In this document: one piece after another, positions 1-8,858 of the stretch
Numbering within the stretch: the first letter of the stretch is position 1
How the letters are laid out: every line of letters begins with the position of its first letter
Assembly: GCA_051880475.1 (NCBI GenBank)
Contig: JBJEOA010000065.1
Coordinates: 129,345-193,344, forward strand
Direction: 5' to 3'
Source: JAUUSJ01 sp051880475
Lineage (GTDB): Bacteria > Bacillota > Clostridia > Lachnospirales > Lachnospiraceae
Length of the DNA: 64,000 nt
Notes under the pieces: model-generated
The model's input: only the letters and a program-made list of their open reading frames with translations
Database searches by the model: none
What the model was told of the DNA's origin: nothing
Position numbers and translations under genes: made by a program

Positions 1-132
1 ATAACAAAGTTAGAGTATGGGACGCAAGTAATTTTGATAGACGATTCTACGTCGCTGTTTGTAAAGGTAAAATTGGCAGATAATCCTGATATAAAAGGTT
101 ATTTGAAGCGAGATTATCTTAAGAAAAAGTAG
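1..132 (+). CDS. C-terminal end of an SH3-like-domain protein (5' truncated)
   Basis: Frame 1 is open from the window edge to a TAG at 130-132 and encodes 43 residues ending GYLKRDYLKKK. The pattern of short beta strands with a closing G-Y-x-x-x-x-Y-L resembles the last strands of bacterial SH3 (SH3b) domains, which usually end cell-wall or secreted proteins. The rest of the gene lies outside the window, so the enzyme or anchor domain cannot be named. No obvious terminator separates it from the next gene, 45 bp away. Confidence 0.45.
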   Translation: MTKLEYGTQVILIDDSTSLFVKVKLADNPDIKGYLKRDYLKKK

Positions 133-177
133 ACAGATAAAAATAGAAGGTATCAATTTATCTTTTAAGGAAAGGAA

Positions 178-1638
178 ATGCATAAGAATATGGCAACGAC
201 AAATTTAACGTTACTCACTGATTTATATGAGTTAACAATGATGCAGGGATATTTTAAGGAGAAAAATCCAGAGGTAGTAGTATTTGATATGTTTTATCGT
301 AAGAATCCATCAGGAAGTGGATATGCGATTACTTGTGGTCTTGAGCAGGTTATTGATTATATTAAGGGGCTTAGCTTTAGTTATGATGATATAGAGTATT
401 TATCAAGTCTTGGAATTTTTGATGAAGATTTTTTAGAGTATCTGGCGGGATTTCATTTTAGTGGGGATATTTATGCGATTCCAGAAGGAACCGTTGTATT
501 TCCAAATGAGCCTCTTGTGAAGGTGATTGCTCCGATTATGGAGGCACAGCTTGTAGAGACTGCTATTTTAAATATTATTAACCATCAGAGTTTAATTGCC
601 ACAAAGGCTTCTAGAGTTGTGTATGCGGCTGGCGGAAGCGGAGTGATGGAATTTGGGCTTAGAAGGGCACAAGGACCAGACGCTGGTACATTAGGAGCGA
701 GAGCGGCGGTTATCGCAGGATGTGATGGAACTTCTAATGTTTTAGCGGGACAGATTTTTGATATTCCAGTAAAGGGAACTCATGCTCATAGTTGGATTAT
801 GAGTTTTCCAGATGAGTATACTGCATTTAAAACTTATGCTGATATGTATCCTGACGCTTGTATTTTACTTGTGGATACTTATGATACATTAAAACAGGGT
901 GTACCAGATGCCATTCGAGTATTTAAGGAAATGAGAGAGAAGGGAATCCATTCTAAAATGTATGGAATTCGCCTAGATAGTGGAGACCTTGCATATCTTT
1001 CCAAAAAAGCGAGAAAAATGTTAGATGAGGCGGGATTTGAGGATGCGATTATTTCTGCTTCTAGTGATTTAGATGAGTATTTGATTGAGAGTTTACGTGC
1101 TCAGGGAGCTGCGATTACTTCTTGGGGAGTTGGAACAAATATGATTACTTCCGCAGATTGTCCAGCTTTTGGCGGTGTCTATAAGCTTGCCGCAGTAAAA
1201 AAAGAGAATGAGGAAGAATTTACAGCTAAGATTAAGATTTCGGAAAATCCAGTAAAGATTACAAACCCAGGAAATAAAAAGATTTATCGAATTTACGATA
1301 AAGAGACGGGAAAAATTCGCGCAGATTTGATTTGTCTTGTAGATGAAGAGTATGACGAATCAAAGGACTTAAAGATTTTTGACCCACTTGCGACTTGGAA
1401 AAAACTTACAATCAAAGGTGGAACTTATACACTCCGAGAGCTTTTAGTTCCTGTATTTGTCAAGGGAAAATGTGTCTATGATACACCAAAGACAATGGAT
1501 ATGAAAGAGTACTGTAAGAGAGAATTAGACACACTTTGGGATGAGACGAGACGTTTTGCAAATCCTCAGGAAGTATATATCGATCTCTCAAAACCATTGT
1601 TTGACTTGAAAAATAAATTATTAAATGAAAAAGAGTAG
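178..1638 (+). CDS. pncB: Nicotinate phosphoribosyltransferase
   Basis: This enzyme joins nicotinate to PRPP to make nicotinate mononucleotide in the NAD salvage (Preiss-Handler) pathway; it is cytosolic and ATP-assisted. The 486-residue length fits the family. Visible signatures are the N-terminal LLTDLYELTMMQGY block (12-25), EFGLRRAQG (158-166) in the phosphate-binding region, and GTHAHSWI (200-207), which holds the catalytic histidine. ATG 178 follows an AAGGAAAGGA stretch. ATG 190 (MATTNLTLL) is an alternative start matching the usual N-terminus better but with poorer SD spacing. It appears monocistronic and precedes the T-box leader of ileS. Confidence 0.93.
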   Translation: MHKNMATTNLTLLTDLYELTMMQGYFKEKNPEVVVFDMFYRKNPSGSGYAITCGLEQVIDYIKGLSFSYDDIEYLSSLGIFDEDFLEYLAGFHFSGDIYAIPEGTVVFPNEPLVKVIAPIMEAQLVETAILNIINHQSLIATKASRVVYAAGGSGVMEFGLRRAQGPDAGTLGARAAVIAGCDGTSNVLAGQIFDIPVKGTHAHSWIMSFPDEYTAFKTYADMYPDACILLVDTYDTLKQGVPDAIRVFKEMREKGIHSKMYGIRLDSGDLAYLSKKARKMLDEAGFEDAIISASSDLDEYLIESLRAQGAAITSWGVGTNMITSADCPAFGGVYKLAAVKKENEEEFTAKIKISENPVKITNPGNKKIYRIYDKETGKIRADLICLVDEEYDESKDLKIFDPLATWKKLTIKGGTYTLRELLVPVFVKGKCVYDTPKTMDMKEYCKRELDTLWDETRRFANPQEVYIDLSKPLFDLKNKLLNEKE

Positions 1639-1658
1639 TTAATATTATAAATTTTTAA

Positions 1659-1687
1659 TTGACTTTTGAAAAAAGATAGCTTATGAT
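1659..1687 (+). promoter_or_regulatory. Sigma-A promoter for the T-box/ileS transcript
   Basis: TTGACT (1659-1664), a 17-nt spacer and TATGAT (1682-1687) each match the housekeeping consensus at five of six positions. It sits just upstream of the T-box leader, so transcripts would begin near 1694. Confidence 0.6.
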
Positions 1688-1693
1688 AATAAG

Positions 1694-2035
1694 CGATGTG
1701 ACAGAAATGTCCGTACTGTCTATGAAGGCAGGAATATTAATTTATAATGAGACTAGATTCTATAATGAATTTAGTTCAAGCAGCAAAAAGACATTGACGG
1801 AGACAGTAGCCGCTATGGAAACTCTCAGCGAGCTCGGGATGGTGAAAGCCGAGTGAGGAATAGATAGCAGTGTGAAGATCACTCCCAAGTTGCAGGCCTA
1901 ACGAGATACTCTAGTAAGCTTTGCCGGATTCCGCCGTTATCGGATCGCATATGTTAGTATGTTAAATGGGTGGTATATGCAGAATATAAGTAATTTATAG
2001 CCTCTGTCCTGTTTACAGGATAGGGGCTTTTATTA
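1694..2035 (+). promoter_or_regulatory. T-box leader sensing tRNA-Ile
   Basis: The leader carries the T-box hallmarks. Stem I has an apical GGTGAAAGCC (about 1841-1850). The specifier loop gives AAG-ATC-ACT, with ATC (Ile) at 1878-1880. A Stem III-like hairpin lies near 1930-1946. The T-box sequence GGGTGGTATATGCAG at about 1968-1982 contains the bulge TGGT (1971-1974), whose last base would pair with discriminator A of tRNA-Ile. A terminator follows at 1999-2033. Uncharged tRNA-Ile would stabilise the antiterminator and allow ileS transcription. Specifier and downstream gene agree. Confidence 0.9.
1999..2033 (+). terminator. T-box-controlled intrinsic terminator
   Basis: A 13-bp stem (AGCCTCTGTCCTG pairing with CAGGATAGGGGCT through G-U wobbles) closes a TTTA loop and is followed by a T-rich tract. 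It is the conditional terminator of the ileS T-box. Confidence 0.85.
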
Positions 2036-2092
2036 TTATAATTTCCCATTGAATATACGAATTAGAATTTGAAGAAAAAGGAGGAAATAGCT

Positions 2093-5000
2093 TTGTATAA
2101 GAAAGTGCCTACAGATTTAAAGTTTGTAGAGAGAGAAAAAGAAATTGAAAAATTTTGGAAAGAAAATGAAATTTTCGAAAAAAGTGTTTCAGCAAAAGAG
2201 GGATGCCCAGTCTACACATTTTATGATGGACCTCCAACAGCAAACGGAAAACCTCATATCGGACATGTTTTAACTCGTGTTATTAAAGATATGATTCCAA
2301 GATACCAGACAATGAAAGGTCATAAAATTATTAGAAAAGCCGGATGGGATACACATGGATTACCAGTTGAGCTTGAGGTAGAGAAATTAATTGGCATTGA
2401 GGGAAAAGAGCAGATTGAAGCTTATGGTCTTGAGCCATTTATTCAAAAATGTAAAGAGAGTGTTTGGAAATACAAAGGAATGTGGGAGGATTTCTCCTCT
2501 ACTGTTGGTTTTTGGGCAGATATGGATGACCCATATGTAACCTATCACAATGACTTTATTGAGTCTGAGTGGTGGGCATTAAAGAAAATTTGGGATAAAG
2601 GATTATTATATAAAGGGCATAAGATTGTACCTTATTGCCCAAGATGTGGAACACCTCTTTCTAGTCATGAGGTAGCACAAGGATATAAAGATGTAAAAGA
2701 AAAATCTTGTATTGCACGTTTCAAAGTAAAAGGTGAGGATAACACATATATTCTCGCATGGACAACAACACCTTGGACACTCCCATCTAACGTTGCACTT
2801 TGTGTAAACCCAGTTGAGACATATGCAAAGGTAGCTGCTGAGGGAAGAATTTATTATATGGCAGAGGCGCTTCTTGACTCCGTTCTTGGAGAGGGACAGT
2901 ATGAGATTCTTGAGAGATATACAGGAAAAGACTTAGAGTTTAAAGAGTACGAGCCATTATTTGACTTTAAGAAATTAAATAAAAAATCTCATTATGTAAC
3001 ATGTGACAGTTATGTAACATTGACAGATGGTACAGGTGTCGTTCATATCGCTCCAGCATTTGGTGAGGATGACTCTAAAGTTGGTAAAAAATACGATCTT
3101 CCATTTTTGCAGTTAGTAGATGGAAAAGGTGAGTTCGTACAAGAAGCAACTCCTTACGCTGGAATGTTCTGTAAAAAGGCAGATAAGCCTATCATGGAAG
3201 ATTTAGAGCAGAGAGGTCTTTTATTTAAAGCACTTGATTTTGAGCATAGTTATCCACATTGTTGGAGATGTGATACACCTCTTATCTACTACGCTAGAGA
3301 GAGCTGGTTTATTAAGATGACAGATGTCAGAGATGACTTGATTCGAAATAATGATACAGTAAACTGGATTCCAGAGAGCATCGGAAAAGGTCGTTTTGGC
3401 GATTGGCTAAAGAATGTACAAGACTGGGGCGTAAGCCGTAACCGTTACTGGGGTACTCCACTTAATATTTGGGAGTGTGAATGTGGAAAACAGCATGCAA
3501 TTGGCTCTATCGAGGAGTTAAAGAGTATGTCTGATAACTGTCCGGATAATATTGAGCTTCACCGTCCATTTATTGATGCTGTAACAATCAAGTGTCCAGA
3601 TTGTGGCAAGCAAATGCACAGAGTGGAAGAAGTAATCGACTGCTGGTTTGACTCAGGAGCTATGCCTTTTGCTCAGTGGCATTATCCATTTGAAAATAAA
3701 GAAATTTTTGAGGAGAATTTCCCAGCAGATTTTATCTCTGAGGCTGTTGACCAGACTCGTGGATGGTTCTACTCTCTAATGGCAATTTCTACATTAATTT
3801 TTAATAAAGCACCATATAAGAATGTTATTGTATTAGGGCATGTTCAAGATGAAAATGGACAGAAGATGAGTAAGTCAAAAGGAAATGCAGTAGACCCATT
3901 TGAAGCGTTAGAGACACATGGAGCAGACGCAATTCGCTGGTATTTCTACGAAAACAGTGCTCCTTGGCTTCCAAATCGCTTCCATAAGGATGCTGTTGTG
4001 GAAGGACAGCGTAAATTTATGGGTACATTGTGGAATACTTACGCATTCTTTGTATTATACGCAAATATTGATGAGTTTGACCCTACAAAATATGAGTTAG
4101 AATACGATAAACTTCCAGTTATGGATAAATGGTTGCTTTCTAAGTTAAATACATTAGTAAAAACAGTAGATACTAATTTAGCAAATTACAAAATTCCAGA
4201 GACAGCAAAGGCTTTACAGGAATTTGTGGATGATATGAGTAACTGGTATGTAAGAAGAAGTAGAGAGCGTTTCTGGGCAAAAGGAATGCCTCAAGACAAA
4301 ATCAACGCATACATGACTTTATATACGGCATTAGTTACATTTTCAAAAATAGCGGCTCCTATGATTCCATTTATGACAGAGGAAATTTATCAAAATATCG
4401 TAGTTGGAATTGATAAGGAAGCGCCAGAGAGTATTCATCTTTGTGATTTCCCAGTGGCAAATGAGGCATGGATTGACAAAGAACTTGAGGAGTATATGGA
4501 TCTTGTACTTAAGATTGTAGTTCTAGGTCGTGCGGCTAGAAATGCTGCGAATATTAAAAACCGCCAGCCAATCGGAACAATGTATGTAAAAGCGGGAGAG
4601 GAACTTCCAGAATTTTACAAAGAAATCGTGGCTGAGGAGTTAAACATTAAGTCAATTTGCATGACAGAGGATGTTTCTGCCTTTACTTCCTATACATTTA
4701 AGCCACAACTAAAAATTTTAGGACCAAAATATGGCAAAAAATTAGGTAAAATTCGTAATGCTCTTATGCAATTGGACGGAAATGCAGCAAAAACGCAACT
4801 TGATACAACTGGGGTTTTGACAATCGAGGTAGAAGGTGGTAAAATCGACTTGACTCAGGAAGAGTTGTTGATTGATATGACACAGCAAGAAGGGTTTGTT
4901 TCTTTAGCAGATGGGGGTATTACAGTCGTAATTGATACGAATTTGACAGAAGAATTATTAGAAGAAGGATTTGTCAGAGAAATTATCAGTAAGATTCAGA

Positions 5001-5212
5001 CGATGCGAAAAGAGGCAGATTTTAATGTGACAGACCATATAATCGTATATGAAAGCGGAAATGATAAAATCCATTCTATCTTTGAGAATAATATGGAGAC
5101 AATTAAAAACGATGTATTGGCAGACGAGGTTACACTAGATACAGTAGAAGGTTTTACCAAAGAGTGGAATATTAATGGTGAGACAGTTACGCTTGGAGTA
5201 AAGAAAGCGTAA
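2093..5212 (+). CDS. ileS: Isoleucyl-tRNA synthetase
   Basis: This cytosolic class I synthetase charges tRNA-Ile. The 1039-residue length, HIGH motif near residues 55-58 (GKPHIGH) and KMSKS at 591-595 are clear. The central editing domain (TTPWTLPSN and following) and the C-terminal anticodon-binding region are present, as is the pattern of the long MupM-type (IleS2) lineage. The start is TTG 2093, 8 nt after AAAGGAGG (2077-2084). An in-frame TTG at 2069 would place this SD inside the coding region and is rejected. Transcription is controlled by the T-box upstream. glgP follows after 21 bp and may be co-transcribed. Confidence 0.97.
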   Translation: MYKKVPTDLKFVEREKEIEKFWKENEIFEKSVSAKEGCPVYTFYDGPPTANGKPHIGHVLTRVIKDMIPRYQTMKGHKIIRKAGWDTHGLPVELEVEKLIGIEGKEQIEAYGLEPFIQKCKESVWKYKGMWEDFSSTVGFWADMDDPYVTYHNDFIESEWWALKKIWDKGLLYKGHKIVPYCPRCGTPLSSHEVAQGYKDVKEKSCIARFKVKGEDNTYILAWTTTPWTLPSNVALCVNPVETYAKVAAEGRIYYMAEALLDSVLGEGQYEILERYTGKDLEFKEYEPLFDFKKLNKKSHYVTCDSYVTLTDGTGVVHIAPAFGEDDSKVGKKYDLPFLQLVDGKGEFVQEATPYAGMFCKKADKPIMEDLEQRGLLFKALDFEHSYPHCWRCDTPLIYYARESWFIKMTDVRDDLIRNNDTVNWIPESIGKGRFGDWLKNVQDWGVSRNRYWGTPLNIWECECGKQHAIGSIEELKSMSDNCPDNIELHRPFIDAVTIKCPDCGKQMHRVEEVIDCWFDSGAMPFAQWHYPFENKEIFEENFPADFISEAVDQTRGWFYSLMAISTLIFNKAPYKNVIVLGHVQDENGQKMSKSKGNAVDPFEALETHGADAIRWYFYENSAPWLPNRFHKDAVVEGQRKFMGTLWNTYAFFVLYANIDEFDPTKYELEYDKLPVMDKWLLSKLNTLVKTVDTNLANYKIPETAKALQEFVDDMSNWYVRRSRERFWAKGMPQDKINAYMTLYTALVTFSKIAAPMIPFMTEEIYQNIVVGIDKEAPESIHLCDFPVANEAWIDKELEEYMDLVLKIVVLGRAARNAANIKNRQPIGTMYVKAGEELPEFYKEIVAEELNIKSICMTEDVSAFTSYTFKPQLKILGPKYGKKLGKIRNALMQLDGNAAKTQLDTTGVLTIEVEGGKIDLTQEELLIDMTQQEGFVSLADGGITVVIDTNLTEELLEEGFVREIISKIQTMRKEADFNVTDHIIVYESGNDKIHSIFENNMETIKNDVLADEVTLDTVEGFTKEWNINGETVTLGVKKA

Positions 5213-5233
5213 TCCCGAAAAGGAGGATACAAA

Positions 5234-7672
5234 GTGATTAAAAAAGATGTATTTAACAAAGAAGAGTTCAAAAAAGCTGTTGTAGACAATATTAGAAGTC
5301 TTTTTAGAAGAAATATCGAAGATGCAAATATGCAGCAGGTATATCAGGCAGTCGCATATGCGGTAAAAGACTATGTTATCGATCAGTGGATTGAGACACA
5401 TAAAGAGTATGAGAGAAAGAATGTAAAGACTGTATATTATTTATCTATGGAGTTCTTAATGGGACGTGCTCTTGGAAATAATATGATTAACCTTACATTC
5501 TATAATGAGATTAAAGAAGCTCTTGATGAACTTGGATTTGATATTAATGCAATCGAGGACCAGGAGAGAGATGCAGCTTTAGGAAACGGTGGTCTTGGAA
5601 GACTTGCAGCTTGTTTCTTAGATTCCTTAGCAACTTTAGGTTATCCAGCATACGGATGTGGAATTCGCTATCATTATGGTATGTTTAGACAGGCAATCGA
5701 GGGTGGATATCAGGTTGAGAAGCCAGACGATTGGCTAAAGAACGGATACCCATTTGAGATTAAGAGAGATGAGTATGCGGTAGAGGTTAAGTTTGGCGGA
5801 CATATTGACGTTGAGTTAGATAAAAACGGAAGAACTCGTTTTGTTCAAAAAGATTATCAGTCTGTAAGAGCAGTACCATATGATTTACCAATTGTAGGAT
5901 ATGGAAATCATATCGTAAATACACTTCGTATTTGGGATGCAGAGGCTACTCAGACATTTAACTTAGATTCTTTCGATAAAGGTGAGTATCAAAAAGCAGT
6001 AGAGCAGGCAAACCTTGCTAAGACAATTACAGATGTTCTTTATCCAAATGACAACCACTATGCTGGTAAGGAATTAAGATTAAAACAGCAGTACTTCTTT
6101 GTATCAGCATCTGTACAAAGAGCAATTTTAAAATATAAAGAGGCTGGAAATGATATTCGCAAACTTCACGAGAAGGTTGCATTCCAGTTAAACGATACAC
6201 ATCCAACTGTAGCAGTAGCTGAGCTTATGAGAATCTTAGTTGATGAAGAGCAGTTAGGATGGGAAGAGGCATGGGATATCACATGCAAGACATGTGCATA
6301 TACAAACCATACAATTATGGCAGAGGCACTTGAAAAATGGCCATTAGAGTTATTCTCCAGATTACTTCCTAGAATTTACCAGATCGTAGAGGAGATTAAC
6401 CGTAGATTTATTCTTGAGATTCAGGCAAAATATCCTGGAGATTATAGCAAGATTGCAAATATGGCTATTTTATATGATGGTCAGGTTCGTATGGCTTATC
6501 TTGCAATTGCCGGTAGCCACTCTGTAAATGGTGTAGCTAAACTTCACACAGAAATCTTAGAGAAGAGAGAGTTAAAAGATTTCTATGAGATGAATCCTGA
6601 GAAATTTAATAATAAGACAAATGGTATTACTCAGAGAAGATTTTTACTTCACGCAAATCCATTATTAGCAAACTGGATTACAGATAAGATTGGAGATGAG
6701 TGGATTACAGACTTACCACATATCGATAAACTTTCTGTATTTGTAGATGATGAGAAATCTCAGATTGAGTTTATGAATATCAAATACCAGAATAAAATTC
6801 GCTTAGCAAAATATATTAAAGAGCATAACGGTATCGATGTAGATCCAAGATCTATCTTTGATATTCAGGTTAAGAGATTACATGAGTACAAACGTCAGTT
6901 ATTAAATATTTTACATGTAATGCACTTATATAATGAGTTAAAACAGCATCCAGATATGGATATGGTTCCTCGTACATTTATCTTTGGTGCTAAGGCAGCT
7001 GCTGGATATAGAACAGCAAAATTAACAATTAAGTTAATTAATGCCGTGGCAGATAAGGTAAATAACGACCCTGCAATCAATGGTAAGATTAAGGTTGTAT
7101 TTATTGAGGATTACTGTGTATCTAACGCAGAGATTATTTTCGCAGCAGCAGATGTCAGTGAGCAGATTTCTACAGCTTCCAAAGAGGCATCTGGTACAGG
7201 TAATATGAAGTTTATGTTAAACGGTGCTATTACACTTGGAACAATGGATGGTGCAAACGTAGAGATTATTCAGGAAGTTGGAGCAGAAAATGCAGTTAGC
7301 TTTGGTCTTAGTGCAGAGGAAGTTATGGAATTTGAGCGTAACAGACAGTATAATCCAAGAGAAATCTACAATATTAACATGAACGTAAGAAGAGTTATGA
7401 CTCAGCTTATCGACGGAACATTCTATCCACAGGATACAGAAATCTTTAGAGAGCTTTACGATTCTCTATTAAATAGAGACCAGTACTTCATCTTAAAAGA
7501 CTTTGATGCTTACTGTGAGGCTCAAAGAAAGATTGATGCTATGTATCGCGATGAGAAGGCATGGGCAAAATCTGCTATGCTTAATACAGCAAAAGCTGGT
7601 AAGTTTACATCCGATAGAACAATTCAGCAGTATGTAGATGATATCTGGCATTTAGATAAAGTTGTACTCTAA
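5234..7672 (+). CDS. glgP: Glycogen/starch/alpha-glucan phosphorylase
   Basis: This PLP enzyme phosphorolyses alpha-1,4-glucans to glucose-1-phosphate in the cytosol. It has 812 residues, normal for the family, with the N-terminal YLSMEFLMGRAL block, GNGGLGRLAACFLDS, and the PLP-site region EASGTGNMKFMLNGA near residue 650. GTG 5234 follows AGGAGG at a good distance. It lies 21 bp after ileS, an unusual pairing, and ends before a strong terminator at 7761. Together with the GH13 enzyme at 33.5 kb it suggests active glucan use. Glycogen versus maltodextrin preference cannot be read from the sequence. Confidence 0.95.
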   Translation: MIKKDVFNKEEFKKAVVDNIRSLFRRNIEDANMQQVYQAVAYAVKDYVIDQWIETHKEYERKNVKTVYYLSMEFLMGRALGNNMINLTFYNEIKEALDELGFDINAIEDQERDAALGNGGLGRLAACFLDSLATLGYPAYGCGIRYHYGMFRQAIEGGYQVEKPDDWLKNGYPFEIKRDEYAVEVKFGGHIDVELDKNGRTRFVQKDYQSVRAVPYDLPIVGYGNHIVNTLRIWDAEATQTFNLDSFDKGEYQKAVEQANLAKTITDVLYPNDNHYAGKELRLKQQYFFVSASVQRAILKYKEAGNDIRKLHEKVAFQLNDTHPTVAVAELMRILVDEEQLGWEEAWDITCKTCAYTNHTIMAEALEKWPLELFSRLLPRIYQIVEEINRRFILEIQAKYPGDYSKIANMAILYDGQVRMAYLAIAGSHSVNGVAKLHTEILEKRELKDFYEMNPEKFNNKTNGITQRRFLLHANPLLANWITDKIGDEWITDLPHIDKLSVFVDDEKSQIEFMNIKYQNKIRLAKYIKEHNGIDVDPRSIFDIQVKRLHEYKRQLLNILHVMHLYNELKQHPDMDMVPRTFIFGAKAAAGYRTAKLTIKLINAVADKVNNDPAINGKIKVVFIEDYCVSNAEIIFAAADVSEQISTASKEASGTGNMKFMLNGAITLGTMDGANVEIIQEVGAENAVSFGLSAEEVMEFERNRQYNPREIYNINMNVRRVMTQLIDGTFYPQDTEIFRELYDSLLNRDQYFILKDFDAYCEAQRKIDAMYRDEKAWAKSAMLNTAKAGKFTSDRTIQQYVDDIWHLDKVVL

Positions 7673-7760
7673 AATATAACTATATTTTATAGAAGAAGTT
7701 TTTGCGACGAAACTCATAAATTCATTTTTGAGAGCAGTCAGATAGAAAAGATAACGAAGC

Positions 7761-7803
7761 AATCCTCGGTTTTATAGAATATGCTATAAAATCGGGGATT
7801 TCT
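7761..7803 (+). terminator. Intrinsic terminator after glgP
   Basis: AATCCTCGGTTTTATAG (7761-7777) pairs with CTATAAAATCGGGGATT (7784-7800) around a short loop and is followed by TTCTT. It separates glgP from the corrinoid protein gene. Confidence 0.8.
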
Positions 7804-7837
7804 TAATAATACAAAGTCAAAAAAGTGAGATTAGGGA

Positions 7838-8485
7838 ATGAACACTACGATTGAAGAAATTAAAGAATGTCTAAAAAGAGGAAAGGGAAAAAGAATAAAA
7901 GAGCTGATTCGATTTGCTCTAGAAGAGGGAATGGATCCTAGAAAAATTATGGAAGAGGGGCTTTTAGGAGGAATGGAGCAAGTCTCAGCTAGGTTCAAGG
8001 AAGAAGATGTAGCGATTAGTGATATTTTAAGTATCATGAGAGCCCTAAATGTAGGAATGGATACGATAAAAGAAAATTTAAGTGAAAAATTGAGTCAAAA
8101 AAGGACGACGGTAATTTTAGGGACAGTGAAGGGGGATTACCACGATATCGGCAAAAAAATGATAGAGATGATGCTTGTAAGTCAGGGATTATATGTAATT
8201 GACTTAGGAGTTGATGTTCCAGCATATAAATTTGTAGATACTGCTGTTTCTAAGCAGGCTCAGATTGTATGTTGCAGTGGTTTTTTGAAGACGTCAGAGA
8301 GAGATATGAAAAAAATTGTGGATGAATTCAAAAAAAGAGGAATTAGAGACCAGTTTTATATTATGATAGGAGGTCCTTTTGTAAATCGTGAAGCTGCGGA
8401 TAGAATAGGTGCAGACTGTTATACAGAGAATGCCTCAGAATGTGCAAAAAAAATAAAAGAATATTGTGAGAGTAAGGACCATTGA
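7838..8485 (+). CDS. Cobalamin-binding corrinoid protein, MtbC/MttC-like (solitary)
   Basis: The 215-residue protein has the two-domain layout of methyltransferase corrinoid proteins: an N-terminal helical cap (about 1-88, with GLLGGMEQVSARF) and a Rossmann B12-binding domain. The cobalt-ligand motif D-x-H-x-x-G is at 100-105 (DYHDIG, His102), followed by SGFLKTS and GGPFV. Family members shuttle methyl groups between a substrate methyltransferase and a corrinoid:THF or CoM methyltransferase. No such partner is in the window and the gene is boxed by terminators on both sides. It lies directly upstream of the regulators of the B12-dependent Pdu operon. A sensory or cofactor-buffering role is possible but is inference. 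Confidence 0.85.
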   Translation: MNTTIEEIKECLKRGKGKRIKELIRFALEEGMDPRKIMEEGLLGGMEQVSARFKEEDVAISDILSIMRALNVGMDTIKENLSEKLSQKRTTVILGTVKGDYHDIGKKMIEMMLVSQGLYVIDLGVDVPAYKFVDTAVSKQAQIVCCSGFLKTSERDMKKIVDEFKKRGIRDQFYIMIGGPFVNREAADRIGADCYTENASECAKKIKEYCESKDH

Positions 8486-8507
8486 TGTATATCGATGGTC
8501 TTTTTTT
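8477..8507 (+). terminator. Intrinsic terminator overlapping the corrinoid gene stop codon
   Basis: GACCATTGAT (8477-8486) pairs perfectly with ATCGATGGTC (8491-8500) around a GTAT loop, followed by seven Ts. The TGA stop (8483-8485) lies in the left arm. Confidence 0.9.
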
Positions 8508-8858
8508 AGAGATAGTTAAAATTAAAAAATTTTTGCCTGTCACAAAGGAAAAGATGAGATTTTTATTATAGTAAAATATAGAATAATCAGGTTGATATAG
8601 TATATGTGAAAAAAGTATGAAAACAGTATGAAAACAGAAATAAAAGAGATAAAATCTACTACAGTTATCTAGTTTTTATAACTAAAATATGCTATAATAT
8701 GGATAAAATGTATATACAGATGAGGAATTTTGAGGGGGAAATTATTTGAAATAACAAAAACAATTCAGAATATGACAAATTAGTATAGCTTGATGTGATA
8801 GTTTTTTGTTTTCTCGTTTGTTATAATAAATCATAGAAGGAAAAGGAGATGCTCTGCT
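8508..8858 (+). promoter_or_regulatory. Regulatory region of the PocR-kinase operon
   Basis: This 351-bp gene-free stretch holds a perfect tandem direct repeat, AGTATGAAAAC at 8614-8624 and 8625-8635. The 11-bp spacing is what an AraC-type regulator bound to one face of the helix could use. Two perfect -10 boxes TATAAT are present (8693-8698 and 8822-8827), both with weak -35 regions, as expected for an activated promoter. The SD AAAGGAGA (about 8841-8848) serves the kinase gene. I see no ORF or folded RNA in it. Confidence 0.4.
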
